Of a stretch of DNA of 64,000 nt, positions 11,749 through 23,080 are shown piece after piece. The first letter of the stretch is position 1, and each line of letters starts with the position of its first letter. The stretch is from the NCBI GenBank assembly GCA_035235625.1, contig CP141150.1, positions 31,264,756 through 31,328,755 on the forward strand. The letters run 5' to 3'. Made by a program: the position numbers and the translations under genes. This DNA comes from Saururus chinensis. Its lineage: Eukaryota > Streptophyta > Magnoliopsida > Piperales > Saururaceae. The notes beneath the pieces were generated by a model, which was given only the letters and a program-made list of their open reading frames with translations, was not told where the DNA came from and ran no database searches.

Positions 11749-12250
11749 GGTTGCCAAATTATTTGACGATGAAATTGCATGAGAGCAACAACTTTAAAAA
11801 TAGAATAAGATGATACCTATTGGAAGCTATCACCAATGTCTTGATCATCTTTTAGCTTGAGCTACGGCCATAACTTGACTCTAAAGACTAAACAAAGATG
11901 GCGAATTACAAACAAGTGCAGACTGATCATTGGCTAGCCAATTGGGTTTACTGTGGTCTAAACGGGAGCTCCATGATATAAAAAGATATTAAAGAATTAA
12001 GGGAACAAGCTTCTCACCGTCCATGATAAGAGGAAGAGCAAAGCTGGTCTAGGGACAGAGGCTTAGTGAGGAAAACAATTTTCTTTGAAGTTTCCCACGG
12101 CATGCAGATGAACATATAACCCAATTCAACAAGTCCGGTCTCCAGTGGAAACATCCTGCAATTGTGACCTGCTGGCATGATTTTGACTCTACATGCCGGA
12201 AGACTCTGAGTCTACGCCAATGGTTACACCGACTTTATTGTAGGACAACT
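11749..12250 (-). promoter_or_regulatory. RLK-A 5' flank with a vestigial second signal-peptide start
   Basis: This is the shared RLK 5' block, also at 1291-1730, 17313-17830, 37526-37700 (shorter) and 54103-54300. An additional ATG at 12024, 276 bp upstream of the gene start, begins MDGEKLVPL, which copies the start of the RLK signal peptide (MDGMKLVPL) and then stops. Conserved landmarks between copies include gtcttgatcatcttttagc, ttgactctaaagacta and ggctagccaattggg. Promoter function is inferred from position and conservation. No TATA box is assigned. Confidence 0.6.
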
Positions 12251-12939
12251 CAGAATTTGATGCTATTGTGAGGCGGCTAAGTCCTCATCTACGTTCAGTA
12301 CTCTCACAGTCTCTCTGAAATCGAAAAATGTATGCTTGGACGATTTTATTTTTATATTATTAGAATACCAAATGGAACTATGTCATTACGCCAAACTACT
12401 AAAATCAACTAGCGAACTATTAAACTATTAAAGTTAACAACTATCTCCTTTATAAAATACAAAAATTAATTGCATTTTCTAAATAATGTGTTATTAGCAA
12501 TTTAAAAGATTAAAATGGCCAAGGGAAAGGCTGCTGCTGGCTCATTTTTTGCATGCACGCAAAGGCCACTTACTACCTTTTAGAGGTTATGCAAGAACAT
12601 CATTTTATCAATTCTAATTAAAAGAAATTGTTTAAGTAGAGCTGCTTCATGAAGCTCCTCCAATTGGACATTGGAAGGAGATTTTTTTCTTTTTTTGATA
12701 GTTAAGACTCACACACCCTTAAATATTGTGCACCACTCAAATTCGATACTTCGACCTCTCCCACAACTGGAAGAGACCCAAACAACCCAATTAAGACGGA
12801 CTTGGCAAGAAGGAGAATGTTTCTAACTCAAGTATTGAAACATTTGATTAACAGACATTAACAAGATTTATGATGATGAAACTGCATCATGGCAACACCT
12901 TTACAAACACAATAGGAAGAAGAGAAATTGTGGTGGAAA
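12251..12939. other. Intergenic, nothing recognised
   Basis: AT-rich sequence without coding signal or identified repeat. Confidence 0.35.
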
Positions 12940-14246
12940 TTTATGGTAGGCTTGCTGAGCCATTACCAAGCTAATCCTGGCCTTCATACTGGCAAGTGGT
13001 GAAGAGGGTATTTTGGTACCTTTTAAGGTCTAAGAATTTAAAATTCACCTATCAGGTAAAAAGTCTGTCATTAGCTGAATATAATGATTCAAATTATGTG
13101 GGGATCTAGATGAAAGAAATCTACTGCCGGATTTGTCTTTATATTTGGATATAGGGTTCTATCGTGGGCAAGTAAGAAACATAATAGTATTTCTAAGTCT
13201 ACGATGGAAGGTGAGTTTTATGCATGCAGTATTGCAGTTTTCTAGGCAGTATGGATAAAAGAATTTCTGGCATGATTGGTGCTAAAAGACTAGATTAATG
13301 CTCCTGTCCAAATTTATTGTGATAATTTGGCAACAATGTCGATACTTAAAAATGAGGAGATCAGTGCGAAAGGTATGCACATTGAGGTGCATTATTATTA
13401 TATTTTCGACATGCTACAGAGGGGAAAAGTGACTGAGTAATATTTCTACTATTGAGATATTGGCAGATCCGTTTATGAAGGCCTTAACGACGAATCTATT
13501 GCTATAGAGGGTCGACCTTATTGCGGGCTTCGCTGTGTGCAGGGGGTCCAGGCCTCCGTGGGCTCTGAGAGACAGAGCTTACTCCCATTGTGTATGACCC
13601 TCTTCAATAAACTAGAAGATTAAAGTAGGAAAGCCCAATTAGAAAAGCCCATATTAAGAGCCCAATTAAGAGAGATAGGAGAGGGGTATTTAAGGGAGGG
13701 CAATAGAGGACATGCCCTAAGTTTGGGCTGCCCCACTCCTTGTTTCCTCTCTCCCAATTGCCACCCCCTCTCTCCCTCCTTGGTGCAGCCTGCACAAGCC
13801 TTAGAAAAAGGCTGCTGGCCACCCCTCTCCTTTCTCATGCATCATTGGTGGGCTAATTGAAGGAGAAGACTCTCCTCCCTTGATGGGACATGTTGGTGGA
13901 ATATTGAGCTTTCTTCCTTGCTGAAATTTGCATCCAAGAACAAGTTTGTTGAGGGTTCAATACATACAAAAGGTAATCCTCATTGCTACTTGATTTCTTG
14001 TATTCTTGGAGGGCATGTTGATTGAATCAAGAGCGTGCAAAGGGCTGGACAACCCCAGGTCAGTATGTCCTTGCTCCTAAATTTTATCTTGATCTATTGT
14101 ATGCTCTTTGATTAATGGTTTATTTCTTATATATATGTATGTATATATGCAGGTTAGTGTATATTGTGATTAAAGTTGTGATTTTTTATTAGTGCGCCAC
14201 CCCCCAGGCTTGTGACCGCCATGCTTCCGCCGGCTAGCCACTTTAC
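12940..14246 (+). mobile_element. Copia-3: 3' end fragment of a Copia retroelement
   Basis: From about 12940 to 13500 the plus strand encodes a decayed Copia RNase H (recognisable pieces: GFVFIFGYRVLSWASKKH, STMEGEFYACS, IYCDNLATMSILKNEE). Beyond this lie about 700 bp of non-coding sequence ending in ctttaca, which fits a 3' LTR starting near 13590. The homology to RLK-B begins directly at 14247. Everything 5' of the RNase H is gone and the remaining frame is broken in several places. No target duplication could be found, so this end may mark a deletion as well as an insertion. Confidence 0.7.
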
Positions 14247-17200
14247 AATAAAGCTAGACAATCTATTGTAGGACATATCTAAGATCCAGAGGCCAAGAGA
14301 AGGAATTGGAGACCTGAGGGAGAATTGTGAGAGAAGTTGATGTAAATAGATGTGTACATGAGATTAAGAAGTAGCAGAGTTATGGTACTATTAAATTTAT
14401 TGTGAGAAAGGTCTAGATTGAGGTATACTACCTCCTAGTGCATTATGTTCGTGGGAGAGACTTTCTAAAGGAGCATTATTGCATAGAGATGATGGAACCT
14501 CCCCTGAAATGTTATTCTTTGACAAGACCAAGTACCATAACTTGCTCAAACCCAGGATTCCATATGGAATACCTCATGTCAACAAATTCTTCCTCCAATC
14601 CAATATATTGAGCTTAGTAAGATTCCCAATTTCATCTAGAGTACCTCAAAACCAATATATTGAGATTGATAAGATTCCCAATTCCATTAGGGATGTTTAC
14701 ATAGATTTAGTTTGCTCCCACAAGAAGGTCACTTAATTAATCTTGTTGAGACGTTGGTTATGTAGTTGGGGAGTGAACGACCAAGGTGATTCTGATCAAG
14801 GTTCAATGTAGATAGTGCAGAGCAATTAGTCAAGGATGCAAGAAACATCATATTAGCATATTTCCCCTTGCTCCGAAGCTGGTTGTTGTCTTGTAATACA
14901 TATTCTAGCTCCACACATGTAATGACCCAAAATTTCTATGTTCTGAAATTCGGGCGTTTGGGCCCATTAACGAGTTTTAAGGTCCATTAACGGTTTTTCT
15001 TAAAATTAGACTATTTTGAGCTTTATTCGTCAAGAGAAGCCTTAAGACATTTGATAGGGCTCGGCAAGACGAACGTATCGAACCCAAGAATGTGTCAAAT
15101 AGACACCGGGTTGGTGGGCTATGGCATTGGGAAGCGTGCCATAGGTGGGACCCACCTTAAGTTTGCGAGAAAATATGCCCTTGTGTGGTCTTGTTTCGAA
15201 GGGCTCGTCGATACGAGTCCAACGATACTAAGAACGTGTAATTCCATGTTTGAGGTAAGGAGTTATGTGCATTTAAAGTTTTATTTTTGTTTTGAATTTA
15301 AAAACGAAAAATAAAACGAAAAAAATAAATAAATAAATAAATTGTGACATCAGCAGGCTGACGCCAGCGCTGACGCACTGGCGTCATCCGATGCTGACAT
15401 CAGGCGTCAGAGCTGGCGCCTGCATCAGCTCTCCCTGCCGCAATTGCGGCATTTAGATCTGCCGCAATGCGGCGTAGGTTGAGGCTTGCAGCGGCAGGCT
15501 ACGCCTGCCGCAGCTAGGCTAGTTGCAGGCTAGCCGCGCTAACCGCAGGCTAGTGCGGCTTTTAGCTACCAGCCCACGTTAATTTTTTGACCATTGGATG
15601 CATGCCACATGGCGGGCATCCAACGGTTCGTTTTGCCTATTTACAGGGAAGGGGAGGGGGTGCCCAATTCGCCCCTACTCAATTCTCCTCCTCTTTTACT
15701 TCTTTGCACGTTGTTTTTATATTTTAAACGTGCGTTTCTTAACCATTTCATGTCTGTTTCTGCCCATTCAAAAACCATTCCTACCTAATTCGAGGGTGCC
15801 CGATGTCGTGAGAAGGTCCATTTTTCGAGATAACCCTGCTAAAAGGTTAAAACGACCCGAGGCAAGAGGAGGCCCTGTCCGATGCACCCGAGCCAGACGA
15901 AGAGACTATCCGACGCTAGGGGAGGTTCTGCCCGCCTTACCCGAGCCGGACAAGGAAACTACCTCTGCGCAAGGGGAGGTGCCGCCTACCACTTTTAAGC
16001 CGACTGCAAACATAGGCTTAATGAGGGTAGGTGGTTTTAAGCTCTACTTCCGTGCTACGACTAGGCGTCGTATTTTATAATTCATTTATAATAAATGTGA
16101 TTTTGAAAATAGACGATATTTATTAGGGGTCCGGCGAACGCTAAGATAATAGCGTATCGTACACCTCTACGAGGGAATTTATCGTGACACGAGCTTTAAT
16201 GATAATATTGTTTACGAACGATTTGACCGGATTTGAAGGGTAGCTATTTAGCATAAAGCCCAAAAGCTATTGAAGTTATGACTCCTAGGTACCGCCGATT
16301 ATGGCATATGGCGCACCCATGAAGTTAGATATCGTAGGAAGATCCTCTTCATTCTGATCCCGTCGCCCCACGAGCACGGGTGTATGTCACTCGGGTATCG
16401 GCGACATTCTGTTAACGATGATTTATCCAATTTTGATTTATTTATCGGATTCTGTCTACGAATGAATTATTCGAATTTATCAGATTCCGCAAATAACTAT
16501 TTTGTCTACTTTTTATCTAAGAAACGTATTGGATTATGTTAGTCGATAATATTGTTTTAATTCGACATTGTATTATGAGAATATTTTATGTATCTTTATT
16601 TATGCTTTATGTCTTAGCATGCTAATAGATTTTAATTCTATCTACTGAGTATGATTATACTCACCCACCCCTAGACGCCGCAGGTTTGGATGACGAAGAT
16701 AATATTCTTGAGGATTGCTCGTAGACTTCAAAGGGCCCATGTTTTGTCACGTTCTTTTATTATGTATTAATTTTGTATGTGCGCGACTTTAATTTTGTTA
16801 AGGCACGATAGGCCTTATTTTGTAAATTTTTGTATTTATCTAAATCAATGAATAGTTACTCTTCTGTGCACGGTTGATCTTGGCCCATTTATTACTAAGA
16901 ATTGCTGGCGCTCTGAACTTTAAGGTAATTTAAAAATTCAGGGCGTAACAACACATCTTCTGAAACTTTATGGAATACGTCCACTAAGAGCGTTATTACT
17001 TAAAAAAATATATGAAATACGAGAAGTATTGGTAAGAGAAATCGGACTTTGCCCAATTAACTGATTTAAATCAGACCGGATAGTTCGAAGATTGAAAAAC
17101 AAGAGTCCAATATTCACCGGAAGCCTTCTCACCATATTTTTATTAGATATATCAAAACCTTCTAGTGAAGAAAGGTCACTAACAATCTGATCCCTAAAAG

Positions 17201-17312
17201 CAAGGAGAGCAAGGCCATTAGTTTCGTTTGTGGTAAGGGGGGTGGCGTACTCATATGACAAGAAGAAAAATATGGCTTGAAGAAGCAAGGGAACAAGCTT
17301 GGTACCATCCAT
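14247..17312 (-). pseudogene. RLK-B: deleted LRR-receptor kinase relic, split by a solo LTR
   Basis: Two RLK pieces are separated by an inserted LTR. The N-terminal piece (16951-17312) reads MDGTKLVPLLLQAIFFFLS and the LRRNT start (NETNGLALLAFRDQIVSD), then jumps directly to a mid-LRR sequence (GFDISN), so several N-terminal LRRs and the CxWxGVxC region are deleted. The second piece (14247-14917) carries the later LRRs, with frame disruptions, including the LASLTNCSALSTLNL motif. The transmembrane and kinase regions are absent; the sequence changes at 14246/14247 into a Copia 3' end. The start was chosen at the ATG at 17312, as in RLK-A. Non-functional. Confidence 0.85.
14918..16950 (+). mobile_element. 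Solo LTR (probably Ty3/gypsy) inside RLK-B
   Basis: A 2033-bp insertion begins TGTAATGACCC and ends GGGCGTAACA. It is flanked by the 5-bp target duplication ACACA (14913-14917 and 16951-16955), and the RLK sequence is continuous when it is removed. There is no internal coding region, so it is a solo LTR left by LTR-LTR recombination. It contains a GC-rich, hairpin-prone core at about 15345-15580 and the sequence 'tatactcacccaccc' near 16655, common in long plant gypsy LTRs. A truncated relative in inverted orientation is at 54301-54725. Age cannot be estimated from a single LTR. Confidence 0.85.
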
Positions 17313-17830
17313 GGTTGCCAAATTATTTGATGATGAAATTGCATGAGAGCGACAACTTTAAAAATAAAATGAGGTGATACCTATTGGAAGCTATCACCAA
17401 ATGTCTTGATCATCTTTTAGCGTGAGCTACGGCCATAACTTGACTCTAAAGACTAGACAAAGATGGCAAAGGACAAACAATTGCAAACTCATTGGCTAGC
17501 CAATTGGGATTACCGTGGTCTAAACGGGAGCTCCATGATATCAAAAGGGGTTGAAGAAGCAAGGGAAGAAGCTTTCCACCGTCCATGATAAGAAGAAGAG
17601 CAATGCTTGTGGAAGTTTGAGGTTGGGCTTGACTAGGCACAGAGACTTAGTGAGGAAAACATTTTTCTTTGAAGTTTCCCACGGCATGCAAATGAAATAT
17701 ACCGCAATTATTGAGACTTGCTGGCATGATCTACATGCGGGAAGACTCTGAGTCCGCGCTAAACTACATGTGGGAAGACTCTGAGTCTGCGCCAATGGCG
17801 ACAGCTACTTTATTGTACGACAGAAACCAT
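17313..17830 (-). promoter_or_regulatory. RLK-B 5' flank with a vestigial signal-peptide start
   Basis: Copy of the shared RLK 5' block. An upstream ATG at 17586, 274 bp from the gene start, opens MDGGKLLPLLLQPLLISWS, a clear second version of the RLK signal peptide. In this copy it runs on in frame as a short open frame. The order of landmarks is the same as upstream of RLK-A. Confidence 0.6.
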
Positions 17831-19479
17831 TAATCCACTCTCTCTCAGTTGTTGTCGCTTTCGGTCCTCTTTCTCTCTCCTACATCCTTAAGCTCAGCTA
17901 ACTAACTTTTCCCGAGGCGGAGAGCCCGTGGATCCTGCCTCATCGGAGCACGCGAAAGCCAACACACCCCATTCCCCTACATTCAACTCTGCCTGTACCG
18001 GGTCCTGCTAGAATTTTTAAAATATTTTTTAATGGAAATGCATCATTCAAAATGCAAATGCTATTGGATTTTTAAAATATTTTTTATTTTATTTTTGAAT
18101 TTAATTGAGAATATACATTACGTAACTTAGAAGATTATATGCAACCTTATCAATATATATGTATGATATCTATGACTATAATCTTATTTTAGCATTAAGC
18201 TACATGTTATTAATCACTTATTTGGGGATCACATAATATTATATATTGATCCATTTATTCCAAAAAAAACTCTTCATGTCCAATGGATCTGGTTTTGCAA
18301 AAGTTTATTGGTTGATCTATGATCTTACGAGTTTTGTGGGTACTCTTAGCGGCACCTTCACTCATGTTGTATATGTAACATTGACTTTTTTGTTGGTGTT
18401 GTTTATATTATATTCTTGAGTTTTTTCCATACTACTTAGCCGAAGAAGCCAATATTCCATATTCCGTGGTTTTTAAACATAAATACCACGGAACCCAGAT
18501 TTACATGATAATTTTGAAAAACCTAGATTTGTATGTCTTAGGGTTTTATAACGTGTAAACTTGTCAAACTGTCACATTTACCGAGAAATGACCCATCCTA
18601 TCGGCGATTTCTTAAGTCCGACCAATGAGAAGCAAAAATATAGTAAGAGGTCTCATTTTCAACACATCCAACCGGTGATTCCCAAAAACTGACAAGTGAG
18701 AACTGAAATTGTCGTGGGAGGTCCAATTTTCAACTTACTAGCAATTTTCAAAGTTTCTGCCATGAAGCGAGTTTCGGCCGTGAAGTGAGGTTTAGTCCGT
18801 GTGTATACTCACACGCCCCCGGTAAAGAAGTGATCTTTGACAAAGATCAGCGGCCCATCTAGGTGTTAATATGGTGAGGCTCATCGGCATCAACCAGTCA
18901 TTGACTTACATTGTAATGGCCTATTCTAGTTGGAAATCATATGTTTGTATACATGATTGTTCATGTATCAAGTTATGGAACACACGATAAGTAGTACTTT
19001 CATACACTTAGTACATTGTCGTGTTATCAATAATATGATATTTATGGTATCATGTTATAGATAATATGTTATACGACATTGAGATGTGTCTTATTGTGCA
19101 TCTGTGGCATACATAACGTGTTATCAATAACACAATATGTGATAGATGACATTCAATTGTTGTGTTATTGTGTATGAAAAGGAATCATTTTGTGTAACCG
19201 ATAACACAATATATGAACTTAATGTGTATTTGTACGTTAGTTACATAAAGTGAATCAACGCGATTTGATCACTACCCATTGTTGATATACATATGTATAA
19301 CATCTTTTTACATACAAAGACTACAAGAATACAATCAAATGGCGGAATCAGTGAAGGCCTGATCATAAGAGAAGAATAAGAGAATTTACAAGAGGAGACA
19401 AAGTCTAGGAACTAAGAGGGAAGGCCTTTGACTATGAAAAGACCTTGTTGAATTGAGGCTAGCTAGGATGCAAGGCAAT
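17831..19479. other. Intergenic, AT-rich, nothing recognised
   Basis: At 18940-19260 there are repeated short motifs such as gtgttat.aataacac. No coding signal or known element end was seen. Confidence 0.35.
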
Positions 19480-19859
19480 TTTGGAGGAGACTGGGTTCTA
19501 GCTACCAGTATACGATTGCAAGCAAATCATTATCTCCAAACCACTCTTGGACGTTCTAATAGGTGAGTGTTGGGACGACTCACAAGAGGTGTCCAATATT
19601 CGGGGCAAAATACTACCTCTTAAGGTGGAAGAAGTAGCACTAATCACGGGTTTGAGGGCAAAAGGATTATTAAAGAAATTTTGAAGGAAGTGGCAGACAA
19701 CAAGCGTGTTGTCAAACTTAGCATTCTTGGCCATCATGCACATTGGGGTCCTCGTATTATTCACACAAAGTAAAAGATCTGTCTCCCCATCTCTGCGTGA
19801 CTTCATCGATGACCTGTCTACTGTAGGGAGGTACAACTACGCTAAGCCATACATGACAT
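19480..19859 (+). pseudogene. Fragment resembling a plant-mobile-domain / DUF1985 protein
   Basis: The plus strand encodes, with one frame interruption near 19680, ILPLKVEEVALITGLRAKG followed later by FIDDLSTVGRYNYAKPYM. This pattern (a beta-type 'L..EDVA.ITGL..G' motif, then 'F..DL...G.YNW') is typical of the transposon-associated plant mobile domain and DUF1985 families. Only about 110 residues remain. The fragment is cut at 19860 by the end of a CACTA element. The family assignment rests on motif resemblance only. Confidence 0.4.
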
Positions 19860-22323
19860 CACTACAACAAAAAGGATTATTAGCAATGCTTTTATTGGGG
19901 ATGCTTTGTAAAAACTACTATTTGCAACGAAAAAAAATGTCACAAAACTTATAACTATTAGCAATGCTTTTATAAAAATGTTGCTAATAGTACAAGTAGT
20001 AGCGACGCTTTACTAAAGCTTTGCAAATAGTAATAATCATAGCGACACTTTTATCAAAGCGTCCCTAAACAACTATTAGAGACACTTTTTCATAAGCGTC
20101 GCTAATAGTTCTAAAATTTTAAAAAATATAAAAAAATTAAAACTATTTGCGATGCATTTCAAAAAGTATCGCAAATAGCATTCAAAATAGCAATGCTTTA
20201 AAAAAAACATCCCTAATAGTTATACTATTAGCGACGCTTATGAAAAAGCGTCGCTAATAGTTATAAATTGAAAAAAATATAAAAAATTTAGAACTATTTG
20301 TAATGCTTAGAAAAACATCACAAATAATATTCATAATAGCCACGCTTTTATGGAAGCGTCCCTAATTAGTTGTACTATTAGCGACGCTATTTCAAAAGCG
20401 TCGCTAATAGTTATAAAATTCGAAAAAAAATTATAACTATTAGCGACGCTTTTCCATAAGCGTCACAAAGAGTATTCATAATAGCGACGCTTTTATCAAA
20501 GTGTCACAAATAAAATAAAGTGTTTTTTATAAATTAAGACTATTGATTTTATTATTTTATTTTATTTAATATTTATTATTTAAATATATAATAAATAAAT
20601 ATTAGAAATTTTACCAAAATCTTCACAAATATAATATATTTTATTTAATATTTGATATTTATATATATAATAAAGAAATAAAATTTTTCTACTTTATCCC
20701 CACTCCTCAGAGCTGGGACTCATGCTCACGTGAGTAAGAGGGAGAGAGGAGTGAAGAAAGAAAAGAAAGAGAAGAGAGAAAGAGGATAGAGAGATGAGAG
20801 AGCAAAGAGAGAGGGAGAATACTGAAGAGGGTGAATGACGAGAAAGAGACTAGAGAGAGAAATCAAGAAAAGAGAGGGGAGAGAAAGAGTGGAGATCTTG
20901 AAGAGAGAGTGAGAGACGAGAGGAGAGTGAAGAGAGATAGAGTGAGATGAGAGAGAGAGAAGAGATAGAGAGAGACTAAAGAGAGATAGCTAGAGAGAGA
21001 GGAGAGAAAGAGTAGAGAGAGAGTGAAGAGATAGAGAGAGGGTAGAGAGAGAGGGTAGAGAGAGAGGGAAGAGTGAGAGGAGAGATATAGAGAGAGAGAG
21101 AGAGTGAAGAGTGGGAAGATATATAGAGAGGGTAGAGAGAGAGGCAAGAGTGAGAGCAGAGATATAGAGAGAGAGAGAGTGAAGAGATAGAGAAAGAGAA
21201 GAAAGAGGAGAGTGAAAAGAGAGAGTAGAGAGAAGAGAAAGACAATAGAGAGAGAGAGAGAGAGGAATTTAATTTTGATTTTTTTAGATTTGTTATTAGA
21301 TATTATATTTTTAATTAATAAAGAAGAAATAAAAGAAAATGTATTAACGACGCATAGGAATTTGCATTGCTAATACCCTAGGTATTAACAACGCATACAT
21401 ATATGCTCGTTAATACCCTTCTTTATATGCGTCGCTAATAAATTTTCCTTTATTTTTAAAATATAATATATAATTAAAAATCTAAACAAAATAAATTAAA
21501 TTCCCCTACTCTCTCTCTTCTTATCCTTAAGAGCCGGGGCTCACGTTGACACTTGTGGAAGAGAGAGATCTGAAAGAAGAGAGAAAGAGGAGAGAGAACT
21601 AGAAGAGAGAGAGGGGGGAGGGAGGGAGGGAGAGGAGATAGAGAAGTCAGAGAGGGATAGGGAGAGAGAGAGAAGATAGAGAAGTCAGAGAGGAGGGAGA
21701 GCGAAGAGAGAGAGGAGAGATAGAGAGAGGGAGAAATTAAATTTTGATTTTTTAAATTTTTTATCAAATATTATATTTAAAAAAAATAAAAAATTTATAT
21801 TAACAATGCATAGAATTTACATCACCAATACCCAAAGTATTAGCTATGCATATGCATTGCTAATACCAAAGGTATTAATGATGTTTTTTCATATGCATCA
21901 CAATATAAAAATTTTTATTTCTTTTTTATTATTTTAAAAATATAATTTATAATTAAAAAATCCCAAGAAAATAAAATAAAATTCTCATACTCTCTCCCCT
22001 CTTATCCTCAAAGCCGGGGCTCACATTGACATGCATGGATAAGAGAGAGATCAAAAAGAGGAGAGAGTGAAGAGAGAGAGGAAGAAAGCTAGAAGAGAGA
22101 TGAAGAGGGGCAAGGAGGGAGAGAGATGAGATAGAGAAGAGAGAGAAGGGAGAGAGAAGAGATTGAGAGAAGTGATAGAGGGAGAGGGTAGAGAGAGAAG
22201 AGATGATGAGAGAGGAGCGTGTGAAGAGAGAGAGAGAAGGTAGAGAGAGGAGAGAGAAAGAGAGTGAAGAGAGGATGAGAGAGAGTAAGAGAGTGAAGAG
22301 AGGATGAGAGAGAGAGGAGAGAG
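19860..22323 (+). mobile_element. CACTA-type element, left end and GA-rich modules
   Basis: It starts with the CACTA terminus CACTACAACAAAAAGG. At 19880-20520 lies a subterminal array of inverted pairs built from TATTAGCGACGCTTT and its complement, with spacers of a few bases. From 20700 the sequence is modular: a GA-rich tract of 250-500 bp, then an AT-rich link (aatttaatttt.atttttta), then three degenerate 'ttagcgacgcata' hairpins, then a second AT-rich link, repeated at about 20700, 21490 and 21960. A Ty3/gypsy LTR interrupts the third GA tract at 22324. No transposase is present. A later piece of such an element lies at 33641-33760. Confidence 0.7.
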
Positions 22324-23080
22324 TGTCACACCCTGGTATTTTCAGAAGCACAAATAAAAAATTTAATAAAAATATCGGAGTTTCCCCAAGCTCGCGACGG
22401 GAGCTACTTACCATAAGCATGTTATAAAATTACATTTACCTAGGAATGTACCGTATGTATAAAAATATCCAAGCTAAAAAATAATAGAATTTCTTATTGT
22501 GATCACCATGAGGTACATTTTTTTTACTGTGATTTTGTCAAGAACGCCTTATGAACGGACTAAATCGGACTCAGAATAACTAGAAAAAGAGAAAACGAAG
22601 TCAAGATCAGAAAATAAACTTAAAATCCCCATTTATAGCCCACGGCATGCCAAAACAATAGCGCCACACCACCATTTTTTGGCAGAAGCACTTGCCAAAA
22701 CTATGCCACATGCATCGTACAGTGCTCGCACCATAGCACATGGGACTGTGAATCACGCGCGTCCATCGCGCTGTGTGGCAGAGCCTTGCACGCAATTTTT
22801 TTTAATCCTTTCTATCTTCAAATATTCGTAACTTTTTACCCTGGACTCGGATTTGCGTGTTCTTGGTCCCATTAGGCTCATATCAACAAGCTCTATGAAA
22901 CTAGACTACTTAAATTAGTTTATCCCACTCTTTTCAAGTGAGTCCTGCCGATAAAATACACTTTTTGAGGTCGTAACTTTCGACCCCAAAATCCGATTTG
23001 AGCAATTCAAGACTCATTATGCTCGTTTTTTCATAGCTCTATCACAACCTTAAGAAATCTCATTTAATTCATACCTCTAA

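Noticed and set aside
15598-16080. 160-codon plus-strand frame
   Set aside because: It lies wholly inside the solo LTR, with no domain and no conservation evidence.
19880-20520. CRISPR-like array of short repeats
   Set aside because: The repeats are inverted pairs with short AT spacers and diverged copies, next to CACTA ends, in a plant genome. Not a CRISPR array.
20863-22420. Minus-strand Ser/Leu-rich open frames
   Set aside because: Produced by GA/CT-rich tracts inside the CACTA modules. The same pattern appears at 29774-30453 and 31037-31351.
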